Positions 26,019 to 33,981 of a stretch of 64,000 nucleotides of DNA are shown piece after piece. Within the stretch, counting starts at the first letter, position 1. Every line of letters starts with the position of its first letter. The notes under the pieces are model-generated. The model saw only the letters and a program-made list of their open reading frames with translations, searched no databases and was not told where the DNA came from. This DNA comes from BQWY01 sp046351095. GTDB lineage: Bacteria > Nitrospirota > Nitrospiria > Nitrospirales > Nitrospiraceae. A program made the translations under genes and the position numbers. Location: positions 2,356,001 to 2,420,000 of the forward strand of contig JAXLZC010000001.1 in the NCBI GenBank assembly GCA_046351095.1, in the 5' to 3' direction.

Positions 26019-26266
26019 CCGCTGCATCGGGGTTCCCCCGTATTCACGTCCACAGTCGTCCCTAGGTGTCAGATGCAGTCCTGTGGTGGAAATCACACGA
26101 CTGCATCGTTTCCGTTCCCGTAGATTGTCCGATCCCCCAACAGCTTCCCTGCTGTTGACAGCTCGCCTACAGCAAGTTCAAGTACTTACACGCTTGATCA
26201 GTGGCATGTTTCTTGGTTTGTATGATCGTAGGGGCGACACTTCTGCTTACGGCAATGGGGAAACAT
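26019..26266. promoter_or_regulatory. Upstream region of mlaC-like gene
   Basis: A 248-bp gap. It contains a 6-bp hairpin (AACAGC/GCTGTT, 26139-26156) followed by TTGACA at 26155-26160, a possible -35 element; a convincing -10 at the right distance is not seen. The purine-rich ATGGGGAAAC at 26255-26264 precedes ATG 26267. Confidence 0.3.
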
Positions 26267-26899
26267 ATGCGGCTGTACACCGCCATTTTGACGATCGCGA
26301 TCTTGGTTGGGGCGTCTTTGGGGGCCTATACCGACGTATCCGCCGAGACGACTTCAGGGCCAGGGGCGGCCATCGCTCAAACCGTGGCCGAGATCCAACA
26401 GGCACTGCATCAGACGCCGGTCTCCGACTCCGACGTGGTCACGCAGCGTGAGGCGCTCGATAGGATTCTTCGTTCGCGTGTCAGCCACGAGGATATGGCG
26501 AAGCGGGCCCTTGGTGCCCAGTGGGGGATGCTCACCGATCCTCAGCGACAGGAATTTACGGGGCTGTTTCTCACGTTGCTGCGAGATACGTTTGCGCATC
26601 ATGTTGCGCAACTGACCGACAATCGTATCGACGTGCTGGCGGAGCAGCAGAATGATGCGACACACGCCGAGGTACAGACGCGACTCTCCGGTTCCAAGGT
26701 CGATACGCCTGTCGACTTTCGACTGCTGCATAGGAACGAGGAGTGGTTGGTGTACGACGTGGTGGTCGACGGGGCTAGCCTCGTCCAAAATTATCGTGCA
26801 CAAATGGCACGTGTCATCAAAGCGGGATCGTACACAAGTCTCGTGGAGCAGCTGAAAGCGCGTGCCGTTTCAGTAACGCATGTGGGGTCCGCGCACTAG
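26267..26899 (+). CDS. MlaC/Ttg2D-family phospholipid-binding protein
   Basis: A 210-residue exported protein of the MlaC (ABC transporter auxiliary substrate-binding) family. After a signal peptide (ILTIAILVGASLGAYTDVSA) come family motifs: RILRSRVSHEDMAKRALGAQWGML, FTGLFLTLLRDTFAHHV and EWLVYDVVVDGASLVQNYRAQM. MlaC proteins shuttle phospholipids between inner and outer membranes. ATG 26267 is preferred to ATG 26255, and the frame is open to 26201. The other Mla components are not in the window. Confidence 0.88.
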   Translation: MRLYTAILTIAILVGASLGAYTDVSAETTSGPGAAIAQTVAEIQQALHQTPVSDSDVVTQREALDRILRSRVSHEDMAKRALGAQWGMLTDPQRQEFTGLFLTLLRDTFAHHVAQLTDNRIDVLAEQQNDATHAEVQTRLSGSKVDTPVDFRLLHRNEEWLVYDVVVDGASLVQNYRAQMARVIKAGSYTSLVEQLKARAVSVTHVGSAH

Positions 26900-27028
26900 G
26901 CTCTCCCCTCCAAGCCAGACAAGTAGGCCATCACGCACACACGCCTTTTACGGGCGCCCGCTCTTCATTGACAGTTTCAGTTGGAATGCGCATGCTCCGA
27001 AGCGCCGCTTGCCATGGAGTGTGCTGTC

Positions 27029-28039
27029 ATGAAAATCGTCACCGTTACTCGCTCGCTTCCTAGTTCCCATCCCGACAGTCTTGTCGATAGCGAATGTCCC
27101 ATTCCAGCTCCAAGCGGGCGAGACGTGCTCGTTCGCGTCGAAGCCGTCTCCGTCAATCCGGTCGATACCAAAGTGCGGGTTGCGCATCGATCCGAGGCAG
27201 AGCCGAGGGTGCTCGGTTGGGATGCTGCGGGGCATGTTGAAGCCGTTGGTAATGCGGTGACGCTGTTTCGACCAGGCGATGCGGTGTATTACGCAGGCGA
27301 TATTACGCGCCCTGGAAGTAACGCGCAGTATCAGTTAGTGGACGAGCGTATTGTCGCCCACAAACCGTCCACCCTCGATTGGGAGGATGCCGCGGCCTGG
27401 CCACTCGTCGGCATTACGGCCTACGAAGCGCTCTTCGAGAGGCTACGTATTCCTCTCGGAGAGGCTGGAAGTGGACGGCGGTTGCTGATTATCGGCGCAG
27501 GTGGAGGAGTGGGATCGGCTGCAATTCAGTTGGCGAAACTTGCCGGACTTACCGTAGCAGCAACGGCGTCCAGACCTGCCTCCGCCGCGTGGGTGAGACA
27601 ATTGGGCGCGGATGTGGTTGTGGATCACCGGCAAGCGTTACGACCTCAGCTCGAGGATGCGGGTATCCAGGCCGTCGACTATATCCTCAATTGTGTCGAT
27701 ACGGATGCCTATTGGGACACGATGGCCGACCTGATTGCGCCACAAGGGAGTCTCTGTACGATCGTCGACCACAAACACCCGCTCAACCACGCCGCCCTTA
27801 AAACAAAGAGCGTCACGCATGCGTGGGAGTTTATGTTTACGCGCGCCAAGTTTCGTACTCCCGATATGATCGAACAACATCGATTGTTGACGCGGCTGGC
27901 CGCCTGGATCGACGAGGGACGGTTGCAGCCGATCGTGCACGTGCGGAAGCGTCCGATCTGTGCCGCCTCGTTACGAGAGGCCCATGCCATGCTGGAAACC
28001 GGAACGATGATTGGAAAATTGGTCTTGAGCGGATGGTAG
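27029..28039 (+). CDS. Zinc-type alcohol dehydrogenase-like / NADPH:quinone reductase
   Basis: A 336-residue MDR-superfamily oxidoreductase. N-terminal GroES-like fold: RDVLVRVEAVSVNPVDTKVR and LGWDAAGHVEAVG; Rossmann fold: LIIGAGGGVGSAAIQLAKLAG. No catalytic or structural zinc cysteines are seen, which fits the quinone oxidoreductase group (zinc-binding alcohol dehydrogenase-like, ZADH type). GGAG 8 nt upstream favours ATG 27029 over 27014 or 26981. It is monocistronic by spacing. Substrate unknown. Confidence 0.88.
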   Translation: MKIVTVTRSLPSSHPDSLVDSECPIPAPSGRDVLVRVEAVSVNPVDTKVRVAHRSEAEPRVLGWDAAGHVEAVGNAVTLFRPGDAVYYAGDITRPGSNAQYQLVDERIVAHKPSTLDWEDAAAWPLVGITAYEALFERLRIPLGEAGSGRRLLIIGAGGGVGSAAIQLAKLAGLTVAATASRPASAAWVRQLGADVVVDHRQALRPQLEDAGIQAVDYILNCVDTDAYWDTMADLIAPQGSLCTIVDHKHPLNHAALKTKSVTHAWEFMFTRAKFRTPDMIEQHRLLTRLAAWIDEGRLQPIVHVRKRPICAASLREAHAMLETGTMIGKLVLSGW

Positions 28040-28110
28040 GGAAAACGTGACCGAGGAAGGGAGCGGCCTTGACAGGGGCGATGCGGCCCCTGTCGAGGCC
28101 CCATCACGAT

Positions 28111-28680
28111 CTACAGGCAACCGATCGGTACGAACCCACGTCCAAAAATATTTGCGAGAGTGACGTAACGCGCGTTGTCCCAAAAACCGTTCGTGTGTGT
28201 GAAATTTCTGCCTGACGGATCCGCTCCGTAAGCCGGATCTGATCCAAAATAAAATCCGCCTCTGGTGCGTTGAATCAGTTGCAGCCATTCTGAGTAGAGC
28301 GAGCAGACTTCCGATTGCACAGACGCATCAGAGGAATTAGCGGCGTACCAATCTTTCCCCCAGTCAGGAACCGCGCGACTATGTGCGGGCGGAGCGCCCT
28401 CTCCGTGCGGAAGAAGTTCGTGGCCGGTAGACGGGGTTCCGTTATGCAGTCGGGGCGCACGTGCTGGAGATTCGGACATTGACGGGACGCTCGAGAGCGG
28501 CTTCAATTCCATTTTACGACAACCGGTCTGCTCGCGGTTGGTGTACAGCGTGGGCCCGTTCTCTATCGGACATTCCCACATTCCATTAGGATCCGGCTCT
28601 CGTGTGTCGTCCGCATGAGCGGGGACTCCCGAGAAGCTACTGATAAAAACTGCGGCGGCGACCAGGGCGAGGGTTCGCAT
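28111..28680 (-). CDS. Secreted protein of unknown function with DUF4124-like N-terminal part
   Basis: A 189-residue exported protein. A signal peptide (LALVAAAVFISSFSGVPAHA) is followed by a short segment, MWECPIENGPTLYTNREQTGC, reminiscent of DUF4124 domains, which describe a Tyr/Asn-containing exported module. The middle is Pro/Ser rich and the C-terminus (GGFYFGSDPAYG...NGFWDNARYVTLANI) is uncharacterised. GGGAGG 4 nt before ATG 28680 fixes the start rather than 28692. Four Cys suggest disulfides in the periplasm. Confidence 0.65.
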   Translation of the reverse strand: MRTLALVAAAVFISSFSGVPAHADDTREPDPNGMWECPIENGPTLYTNREQTGCRKMELKPLSSVPSMSESPARAPRLHNGTPSTGHELLPHGEGAPPAHSRAVPDWGKDWYAANSSDASVQSEVCSLYSEWLQLIQRTRGGFYFGSDPAYGADPSGRNFTHTNGFWDNARYVTLANIFGRGFVPIGCL

Positions 28681-28800
28681 AAGACCTCCCATATTCAGTA
28701 GTAGACCGTACGGATGTGCGTTCGTCCCGCGACGCCGTCATCCACGTCAGCCCGTTCATCACGACAAGACGCCCCACCATAACGACGTGGTAGTAACAGG

Positions 28801-28895
28801 GGCTATCCCGCCTTTGGGGATGGCCGAATTGTGCCGGTCGCAAGTCGGCCTGAGCTGTGTCGCCTGATACGGGGTTATTGCCTACGGGAGGCAAT
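28801..28895. promoter_or_regulatory. Candidate structured leader upstream of yihY
   Basis: Several hairpins crowd this interval: a 9-bp stem with one wobble (28801-28809/28817-28825), an alternative pairing of GGCCGA 28822-28827 with TCGGCC 28845-28850 that competes for the same bases, and a 7-bp stem 28877-28883/28889-28895 with loop ACGGG. ACGGG also occurs at about 28869 and 28904. It matches no riboswitch consensus I know well. The strand of action is unclear because a minus-strand gene begins at 28680 and yihY at 28974. Confidence 0.35.
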
Positions 28896-28973
28896 CCGCG
28901 ACTAGACGGGAGGGGGGCTCCCCAGTTACAACGGATTTCATTGGTTGATCCGAGTGTTCCGAGTCCAAGCCGC

Positions 28974-30350
28974 ATGCGCCAACTGCATCATTTTCTCACC
29001 CGCGATCTTTGGATACTCGATCTGGCGGAGGTCCCATTGTGGGCCCGCTGGAGCCTTCGCGCCCTGCGCGTCACGCTGGCCGCTGTGTGGGAATTTCAGT
29101 ACCGATTGCTCGATGCGCGAGCGTCCGGACTGGTCTACACGACACTACTGTCGGTAGTGCCGCTGCTCGCGGTCATTGTGGCGGTGCTGAAACTGTTCGG
29201 CATTCACGAGCGGCTGGAGACCGTGCTCGATCAACTCCTCGTGCCTCTAGGCCCCAACAACCACGAGCTAACTGGGTGGGTGGTGCAGTTCGTCGGAAAC
29301 TTCGATGTCGGCGTGCTCGGCACCGTTGGTGTCCTCGGTTTGCTCTACACGAGTTATTCCCTCATCGAGCGGATGGAGGACACATTCAACGCCATTTGGC
29401 GAGTGCCGCGGGGACGTTCATGGACGCGGAAGATCCTCGTTTATTTCTTGCTGATCTTGCTTGGGCCGTTGGTGATGGTCGGCGCCTTCGGATTGTTGAC
29501 CTCGGTCCATCATCATTGGCTGGTGCAGCGCCTGTTGGATTTCCAGCCGCTCGGTTCCGCCGTCGGATGGATGACGCAGTACCTTCCCTATGTGCTGCTG
29601 GCGACCGTATTCACCGCGTTTTATAAATTTCTCCCACATGCGCGAGTACAACCTTTGTCGGCCCTCGTTGGTGGTCTAGCTGCAGCGGTGCTGTGGGGGG
29701 CCGCAGGAGAAGCCTTTGCATTTTTTGTCTCGCGCTCGACCAGCTACAGCGCCATGTATTCCGGGTCGGCCATCTTGGTGCTGTTTTTGTTATGGCTCTA
29801 TGTGAGCTGGTTGATCATCTTGATGGGCGCGCAGGTCGCGTTTTTTTACCAACATCCGAATACGTATGAGTGGCAGTATCTCGGCGCGCATGGCGTGCAA
29901 GCGTGGCGGGAGCGAGCCGGCCTCCGAATGCTGCAGGCATTCGCTCGACGACATATCGCCGGACAACCGCTCGACTATGTGGAAGAACTCGCCGGCGACA
30001 TGACCGTCTCGCTGGCCATGGCCGGTGAATTAATCGAGATATTTCTCGAGGCCGGATTTTTGAAGCAGATACCGAAGTCGGAACGGTATGAATTTGCACG
30101 GCGCCCGGCGGACATTCCCGTTGCAGAGGTGCTGCGCGTCATTCACCAAGGTGGCGTGTCGAATGGGCCGCCTCCCATGCGTGGCTCTAGTGCGGCCGGC
30201 GAGGCAGCCGATGTGGTGTTACTCCGTCGAGATGCGGCGGTTGCCGAGGCGCTGCGAGGTCTGACTTTAGAGCAATTGGCGCTCAATCAGCATCCTGCGG
30301 TGCCACGAATTGAAGACGCCCCTACGGCGCAGAGAGCGGCGGTTCGGTAG
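28974..30350 (+). CDS. YihY/BrkB-family inner membrane protein
   Basis: A 458-residue membrane protein. About 280 N-terminal residues form six helices with family segments: RASGLVYTTLLSVVPLLAV, LLYTSYSLIERMEDTFNAIW, GRSWTRKILVYF, YKFLPHARVQPLSALVGG and MYSGSAILVLFLLWLYVSWLIILMGAQVAF. The C-terminal ~170 residues are cytoplasmic and include a winged-helix-like segment (YVEELAGDMTVSLAMAGELIEIFLEAGFL), an extension found in many non-enterobacterial members. ATG 28974 is chosen; the frame is open to 28857. Role unclear: the family was once called ribonuclease BN by mistake. It overlaps the convergent regulator gene by 29 bp. Confidence 0.88.
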   Translation: MRQLHHFLTRDLWILDLAEVPLWARWSLRALRVTLAAVWEFQYRLLDARASGLVYTTLLSVVPLLAVIVAVLKLFGIHERLETVLDQLLVPLGPNNHELTGWVVQFVGNFDVGVLGTVGVLGLLYTSYSLIERMEDTFNAIWRVPRGRSWTRKILVYFLLILLGPLVMVGAFGLLTSVHHHWLVQRLLDFQPLGSAVGWMTQYLPYVLLATVFTAFYKFLPHARVQPLSALVGGLAAAVLWGAAGEAFAFFVSRSTSYSAMYSGSAILVLFLLWLYVSWLIILMGAQVAFFYQHPNTYEWQYLGAHGVQAWRERAGLRMLQAFARRHIAGQPLDYVEELAGDMTVSLAMAGELIEIFLEAGFLKQIPKSERYEFARRPADIPVAEVLRVIHQGGVSNGPPPMRGSSAAGEAADVVLLRRDAAVAEALRGLTLEQLALNQHPAVPRIEDAPTAQRAAVR

Positions 30351-30657
30351 TGTCTAGTGGAGAGCTCATCTCCACACCGAAACGCGGTGCATCGATGTGT
30401 TCGCTTCGGCAGCGTGGGCAGCGGCTCGGGCGTGTCAATTTTGCTCGTCCACGAAAGACATACTCGCAGACCTGACAGCGCGCAGGCTCCAACAGAAATG
30501 TGGCTAACGGCTGTTTGGCTAATGTTCGTACTACGTGAGGGAGATGTTCTTCGACCTGCCGCTCCGGCATGTTCAGGCGTTCCGCAAGTTGGCGTGAGGA
30601 CAGTCTGGTGCCAACCAATGCCGCAAGCAATCGTTGTCGAGCCGTGCCGGTCGTCAT
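30322..30657 (-). CDS. Small winged-helix regulator with zinc ribbon
   Basis: A 111-residue protein with an N-terminal helix-turn-helix (ARQRLLAALVGTRLSSRQLAERLNMPERQVEEHLPHV) and a C-terminal zinc ribbon (CQVCEYVF...CPRCRS). The arrangement resembles the COG3357 group of predicted transcriptional regulators. It starts 22 bp from the divergent lipoprotein gene and its end overlaps the yihY end by 29 bp. Targets are unknown; the divergent neighbour is the obvious candidate. Confidence 0.78.
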   Translation of the reverse strand: MTTGTARQRLLAALVGTRLSSRQLAERLNMPERQVEEHLPHVVRTLAKQPLATFLLEPARCQVCEYVFRGRAKLTRPSRCPRCRSEHIDAPRFGVEMSSPLDTTEPPLSAP

Positions 30658-30679
30658 GCGAGGGTGTTATACTGCGACT

Positions 30680-31159
30680 ATGAAGCGATCGTTCGTGCGC
30701 TTAGTCTGGACGTTGTGCATCCTCGGACTCTTCGCGACGGCGTGCGCGCGAGATATCTATCAGCAGCGCGCCGATATCATCAAGGATCGGAGCAAGTCCT
30801 TGTATTCGCTCTTGCGGGACGATCGTGTCGCCGGTGCCGTCGCCGAAAACGAGCAGATCGAAGGGCTTGCGCTTGAAATGGAGCGGGGATTGCTCCGACG
30901 CGCGATGGCAATGGACGCGAACGCCAAAGCTCGAGAATGGTTGCTGATCAAAACAGCCAATCATGCGGCGGCGGAAAATTGGCTGAGCATTGGGCGCTAT
31001 CTCGCCGAGACCAACCGTGTCGATCAGGCGAAGGCCGTCTATCAACGCGTCGTCGAGACCTATGAGCCGAAGGGTGGCGAATATGCTCCGACGGTCGAGC
31101 GTGCGCGCCGCGCCATCAAGGATGCCGCAATCCTGACTCCGCAGGGCTCCTCACGATAG
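30680..31159 (+). CDS. Helical lipoprotein of unknown function
   Basis: A 159-residue lipoprotein with signal peptide and lipobox ATAC, then an all-helical mature part. The segment EWLLIKTANHAAAENWLSIGRYLAETNRVDQAKAVYQRVVE has TPR-like spacing. The ATG at 30680 gives a proper signal peptide; the frame open to 30569 runs over the divergent regulator gene. It may belong to the outer-membrane assembly or scaffold lipoproteins, but I recognise no named family. Confidence 0.7.
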   Translation: MKRSFVRLVWTLCILGLFATACARDIYQQRADIIKDRSKSLYSLLRDDRVAGAVAENEQIEGLALEMERGLLRRAMAMDANAKAREWLLIKTANHAAAENWLSIGRYLAETNRVDQAKAVYQRVVETYEPKGGEYAPTVERARRAIKDAAILTPQGSSR

Positions 31160-31194
31160 GCTGCGATCTCCGATATCCACTCGCTCAACATTTC

Positions 31195-31884
31195 TTACTT
31201 CGCGGGGCGCCTCTCTAAAGGCAGCAACTGGAGGCGCGCCGATACCTGTTGGCCAAACGCTCCAGCGACCTGCTGAACGGTCTCTTCAACCGACATCCCG
31301 TCGGTGCCGACTTCCTGCGACCACTCCATCGTGTTCAGTCGAACCGCATCGGCCGCTGTTTCGAACGACGGTCCTTTCAACCGCAGAGTGAGATGCGGAT
31401 CCACAATCCGAACCGCATGCACCCGGAAGGTTTGCGTTTGCTGGCCGGTGGAGCGAGTTGCCTGTGGCGATCCGGTCGGCGGCGTGTCCTGACCGCCTTG
31501 CCATCGTGACTGGAGAACCGTCCAATTGTTCTGCGCAGTGGTCCCTTCGATGTTCAGATGGAGTCCTTCCGTCTCTACCACCTGTACGATGTGACGAGAC
31601 GAAAACACTTCCATCCAATCAAAGGCCATGCTGATACGCGTAGCGCGTAACGCGTGAGGCAGCGTAAAGCCCTCGGGATTTGCAATCGAAAGATCGTGCA
31701 GAACTGCGCGGGCTGGCCAGAGACCAAGTCGAACGGTTCCGACCGTGACAGGCACGCCGAGCGCGCGCTGTCCCATCGACTCTAACTGTGTGCGGATCCA
31801 CCATTCGCCGAGGAGCACAGTGCAAAACAGGAGGAGCGGTACCGCGACCGCAGCGAGCAGGAGCCAGGTCCGCTTACGCACCAT
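31195..31884 (-). CDS. AsmA-like membrane-anchored protein
   Basis: A 229-residue protein with one N-terminal transmembrane anchor (RTWLLLAAVAVPLLLFCTVLLGEWW) and an AsmA/DUF748-like start of the exported domain: LGVPVTVGTVRLGLWPARAVLHDLSIANPEGF. AsmA-like proteins form lipid-transfer or outer-membrane maintenance bridges, but this one is short and lacks the long repeat region. It starts at ATG 31884, overlapping the cysQ stop by 11 bp, at the end of the leuCD cluster. The open frame to 32088 is shadow of cysQ. Confidence 0.7.
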   Translation of the reverse strand: MVRKRTWLLLAAVAVPLLLFCTVLLGEWWIRTQLESMGQRALGVPVTVGTVRLGLWPARAVLHDLSIANPEGFTLPHALRATRISMAFDWMEVFSSRHIVQVVETEGLHLNIEGTTAQNNWTVLQSRWQGGQDTPPTGSPQATRSTGQQTQTFRVHAVRIVDPHLTLRLKGPSFETAADAVRLNTMEWSQEVGTDGMSVEETVQQVAGAFGQQVSARLQLLPLERRPAK

Positions 31885-32695
31885 CGCGAGGGGACGATTC
31901 CGACGGTGGAGGAGGGAGGTGGCGGCGTAATTGTTCGACGAAAGGAGCAACGGCCGACAGGGCCGGCGCGGACACGCCGATGGTGCCGCGATAGGTCGGT
32001 GTCGGTTGGTTGAAGCGGAAGGGGCGGCCCTCTCCATCGGTGATACTGCCGCCCGCTTCTTCCAACAAAACGGTTGCAGCGGCGACATCCCATTCGTTTT
32101 CGCGATCGAAGGTGATCATGGCGGGTGCGGCGCCGGATGCGACCAAGGCGAGACTGTACGCAATCGATCCTAAGGAGCGATGGGTGACACGGTCGCCGAG
32201 CACGGCAAATCGTCCGCCCTCCGCTTCCGAATGGTTCACGAGCAACGGGAGCGGCGACACAGCACCGGCGTTGGCGCGGATCGGATGGCCGTTGAGGAAG
32301 GCGCCTTTCCCACGCTGCGCCGAAAACAGCTCACCCGTCGAAGGATTGTAGATGCATCCGAGGACGACCTGATGGTCGACCGCCAGGGCGGCGGAAATCA
32401 CCCATGTAGGGCGGCCGCCGACCAACGCCTTGGTGCCGTCGATCGGGTCGACGATCCAGACGCGTGTGTGCTGCAGTCGTGCCGGAGTATCGGGGGATTC
32501 CTCGGAGAGCCACGCATCCTGGGGGAATGCGCCGATGAGCGCCTCGTGCAGCAGGCGGTTGACCTCTAGATCCGCGGAGGTGACAGGGGAGCGGTCTGCT
32601 TTCGTCTGCACGTCCATCGTATTGCGCGCGACGATGAGTGCGCGCTGCCCCGCCTCGACGACCGCGCCTGCTAACACCCGCTGTTCGTGTTCCAT
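31874..32695 (-). CDS. cysQ: 3'(2'),5'-bisphosphate nucleotidase (CysQ/IMPase family)
   Basis: A 273-residue Mg-dependent phosphatase of the inositol monophosphatase superfamily. It has SEESPDTP (metal-binding Glu), WIVDPIDGTKALVGG (DPxDGT) and ENEWDVAAATVLLEEAGG (WDxAA), the motifs that bind three metals and phosphate. CysQ degrades 3'-phosphoadenosine 5'-phosphate from sulfate assimilation; a plain inositol monophosphatase or histidinol phosphatase remains possible. It lies in a minus-strand cluster after leuD and before an AsmA-like gene. Confidence 0.88.
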   Translation of the reverse strand: MEHEQRVLAGAVVEAGQRALIVARNTMDVQTKADRSPVTSADLEVNRLLHEALIGAFPQDAWLSEESPDTPARLQHTRVWIVDPIDGTKALVGGRPTWVISAALAVDHQVVLGCIYNPSTGELFSAQRGKGAFLNGHPIRANAGAVSPLPLLVNHSEAEGGRFAVLGDRVTHRSLGSIAYSLALVASGAAPAMITFDRENEWDVAAATVLLEEAGGSITDGEGRPFRFNQPTPTYRGTIGVSAPALSAVAPFVEQLRRHLPPPPSESSPRDGA

Positions 32696-32795
32696 AGAAT
32701 TCGGATTCGGCGATGGAGCGTGGTTATGCCCGAAACGTCCTGGCTATTGCGACCGAACGGATCAGCGATCCGGCGCTCAACAGCGCCGCACATCG

Positions 32796-33287
32796 TTAGG
32801 GCGTCTGGTCGTCCAACACCTTGGCGTGGTCGACGAAGTGCCCCGTTTCGCCGAAGCAGTCAGTCGGAATTCCGCGATATTCGCGGTAGTGCAGGATTAC
32901 CCGTTTCCCCAAGAGGTTCAGGTCGTTGATCTCTTTTGCGACCTTCTCGTCCCAGACGGTGAAGGTCCAGAGCGTCGGCGCCACTCCCGGCACCGTGGTC
33001 ATGGCGAGCTCACCCTCATAGGTGCGACAGATCCACCCCTTACGGGAAAATTTTTGCAGATAACCGGTCCGGTCACCTTCCGAATAACTGAAGTTCAGGA
33101 CGACGGCGAGGTACATCCCGACGAGCACGAGGGGAATCAGTAGAAGAAGAAACAACGTCCAAAACAGCTTCCTGCGCCAAGTCGATTTTCGTATCGGTGG
33201 CGAGGGTGGCGGCGGAGCGGTGGGAGCGTGCGAGGAGCCGACTGTACCGGGGGATGGTGGGAGCGTCGAGTCGGTTGAGTCAGGCAT
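32796..33287 (-). CDS. Single-pass membrane protein of unknown function
   Basis: A 163-residue protein with a Pro/Ser-rich cytoplasmic head, one transmembrane helix (LFWTLFLLLLIPLVLVGMYLAVV) and a conserved soluble part with SYSEGDRTGYLQKFSRKGWICRTYEGELAM, a stretch seen in a family of uncharacterised bacterial proteins. The tail includes LLGKRVILHYREYRGIPTDCFGE. It starts 6 bp after leuD and must be cotranscribed. Function unknown. Confidence 0.72.
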   Translation of the reverse strand: MPDSTDSTLPPSPGTVGSSHAPTAPPPPSPPIRKSTWRRKLFWTLFLLLLIPLVLVGMYLAVVLNFSYSEGDRTGYLQKFSRKGWICRTYEGELAMTTVPGVAPTLWTFTVWDEKVAKEINDLNLLGKRVILHYREYRGIPTDCFGETGHFVDHAKVLDDQTP

Positions 33288-33293
33288 TGACCC

Positions 33294-33917
33294 TCACTTC
33301 ACGAGGTCGGGGAAGAGCCATGGCGCCTCCGTTTTACGGCGTGTTTCGTAGGCGGCGATGGCGTCGGTGTGTTGCAAGCTCAGACCGATAGCGTCCAAGC
33401 CGTTGACGAGGCAGTGTTTGCGAAAGGCATCGATCGTGAATGCATAGGAGGTTCCCGCAGGCGTCGTGACCGTCTGTGCGGGTAAATCGACGGTGAGGCG
33501 ATAGGCTTCGGTCGCTCCGGCTTCCGTGAAGAGAGAGGCCACCTGCTCGCCCGTCAGGACGACGGGAAGAATACCGTTCTGGAAACAATTGTTGAAAAAA
33601 ATGTCGGCGAAGCTGGGTGCGATCACGCAACGAAATCCCTGATCGAGCAACGCCCAGGGCGCATGTTCCCGTGAGGAGCCGCAGCCGAAATTGTCGCGCG
33701 CCACGAGGATGCTGGCGCCGTCGTACCGCGGTTGATTCAAAAAAAATGCAGGATCCGGCGAGCCGTCCGCCCGTCGGCGCCAATCGTAGAACAGGCCCTC
33801 GCGCAAACCCGTGCGTTTGATCGTCTTGAGGAACTGCTTCGGGATGATTTGGTCGGTGTCCACGTCCGCTCGGTCGAGCGGCGCCACGAGGCCCGTTAAT
33901 GTCGTAAACGGCTGCAT
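33294..33917 (-). CDS. leuD: 3-isopropylmalate dehydratase small subunit
   Basis: A 207-residue LeuD, which with LeuC isomerises 2-isopropylmalate to 3-isopropylmalate in leucine synthesis. Visible features: DVDTDQIIPKQFLKTIKRTG near the N-terminus, NFGCGSSREHAPWAL and SFADIFFNNCFQNGILP. Length is normal. ATG 33917 is chosen; the frame runs to 34067 inside leuC but that part is not homologous in character. It is 64 bp downstream of leuC in the same transcript. Confidence 0.95.
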   Translation of the reverse strand: MQPFTTLTGLVAPLDRADVDTDQIIPKQFLKTIKRTGLREGLFYDWRRRADGSPDPAFFLNQPRYDGASILVARDNFGCGSSREHAPWALLDQGFRCVIAPSFADIFFNNCFQNGILPVVLTGEQVASLFTEAGATEAYRLTVDLPAQTVTTPAGTSYAFTIDAFRKHCLVNGLDAIGLSLQHTDAIAAYETRRKTEAPWLFPDLVK

Positions 33918-33981
33918 ACGATCGTACTCACTTCCCTGCTGAGGCCAAGAGGCCCGATTACACGTAGACGAAGGTCGTCGG

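Noticed and set aside
28860..28900. Fluoride- or guanidine-type riboswitch near yihY
   Set aside because: Only fragments match (CTGAT...GCCTAC; ACGGG loops) and the required pseudoknot or paired hairpin architecture is not evident. Kept only as an unspecified structured leader.
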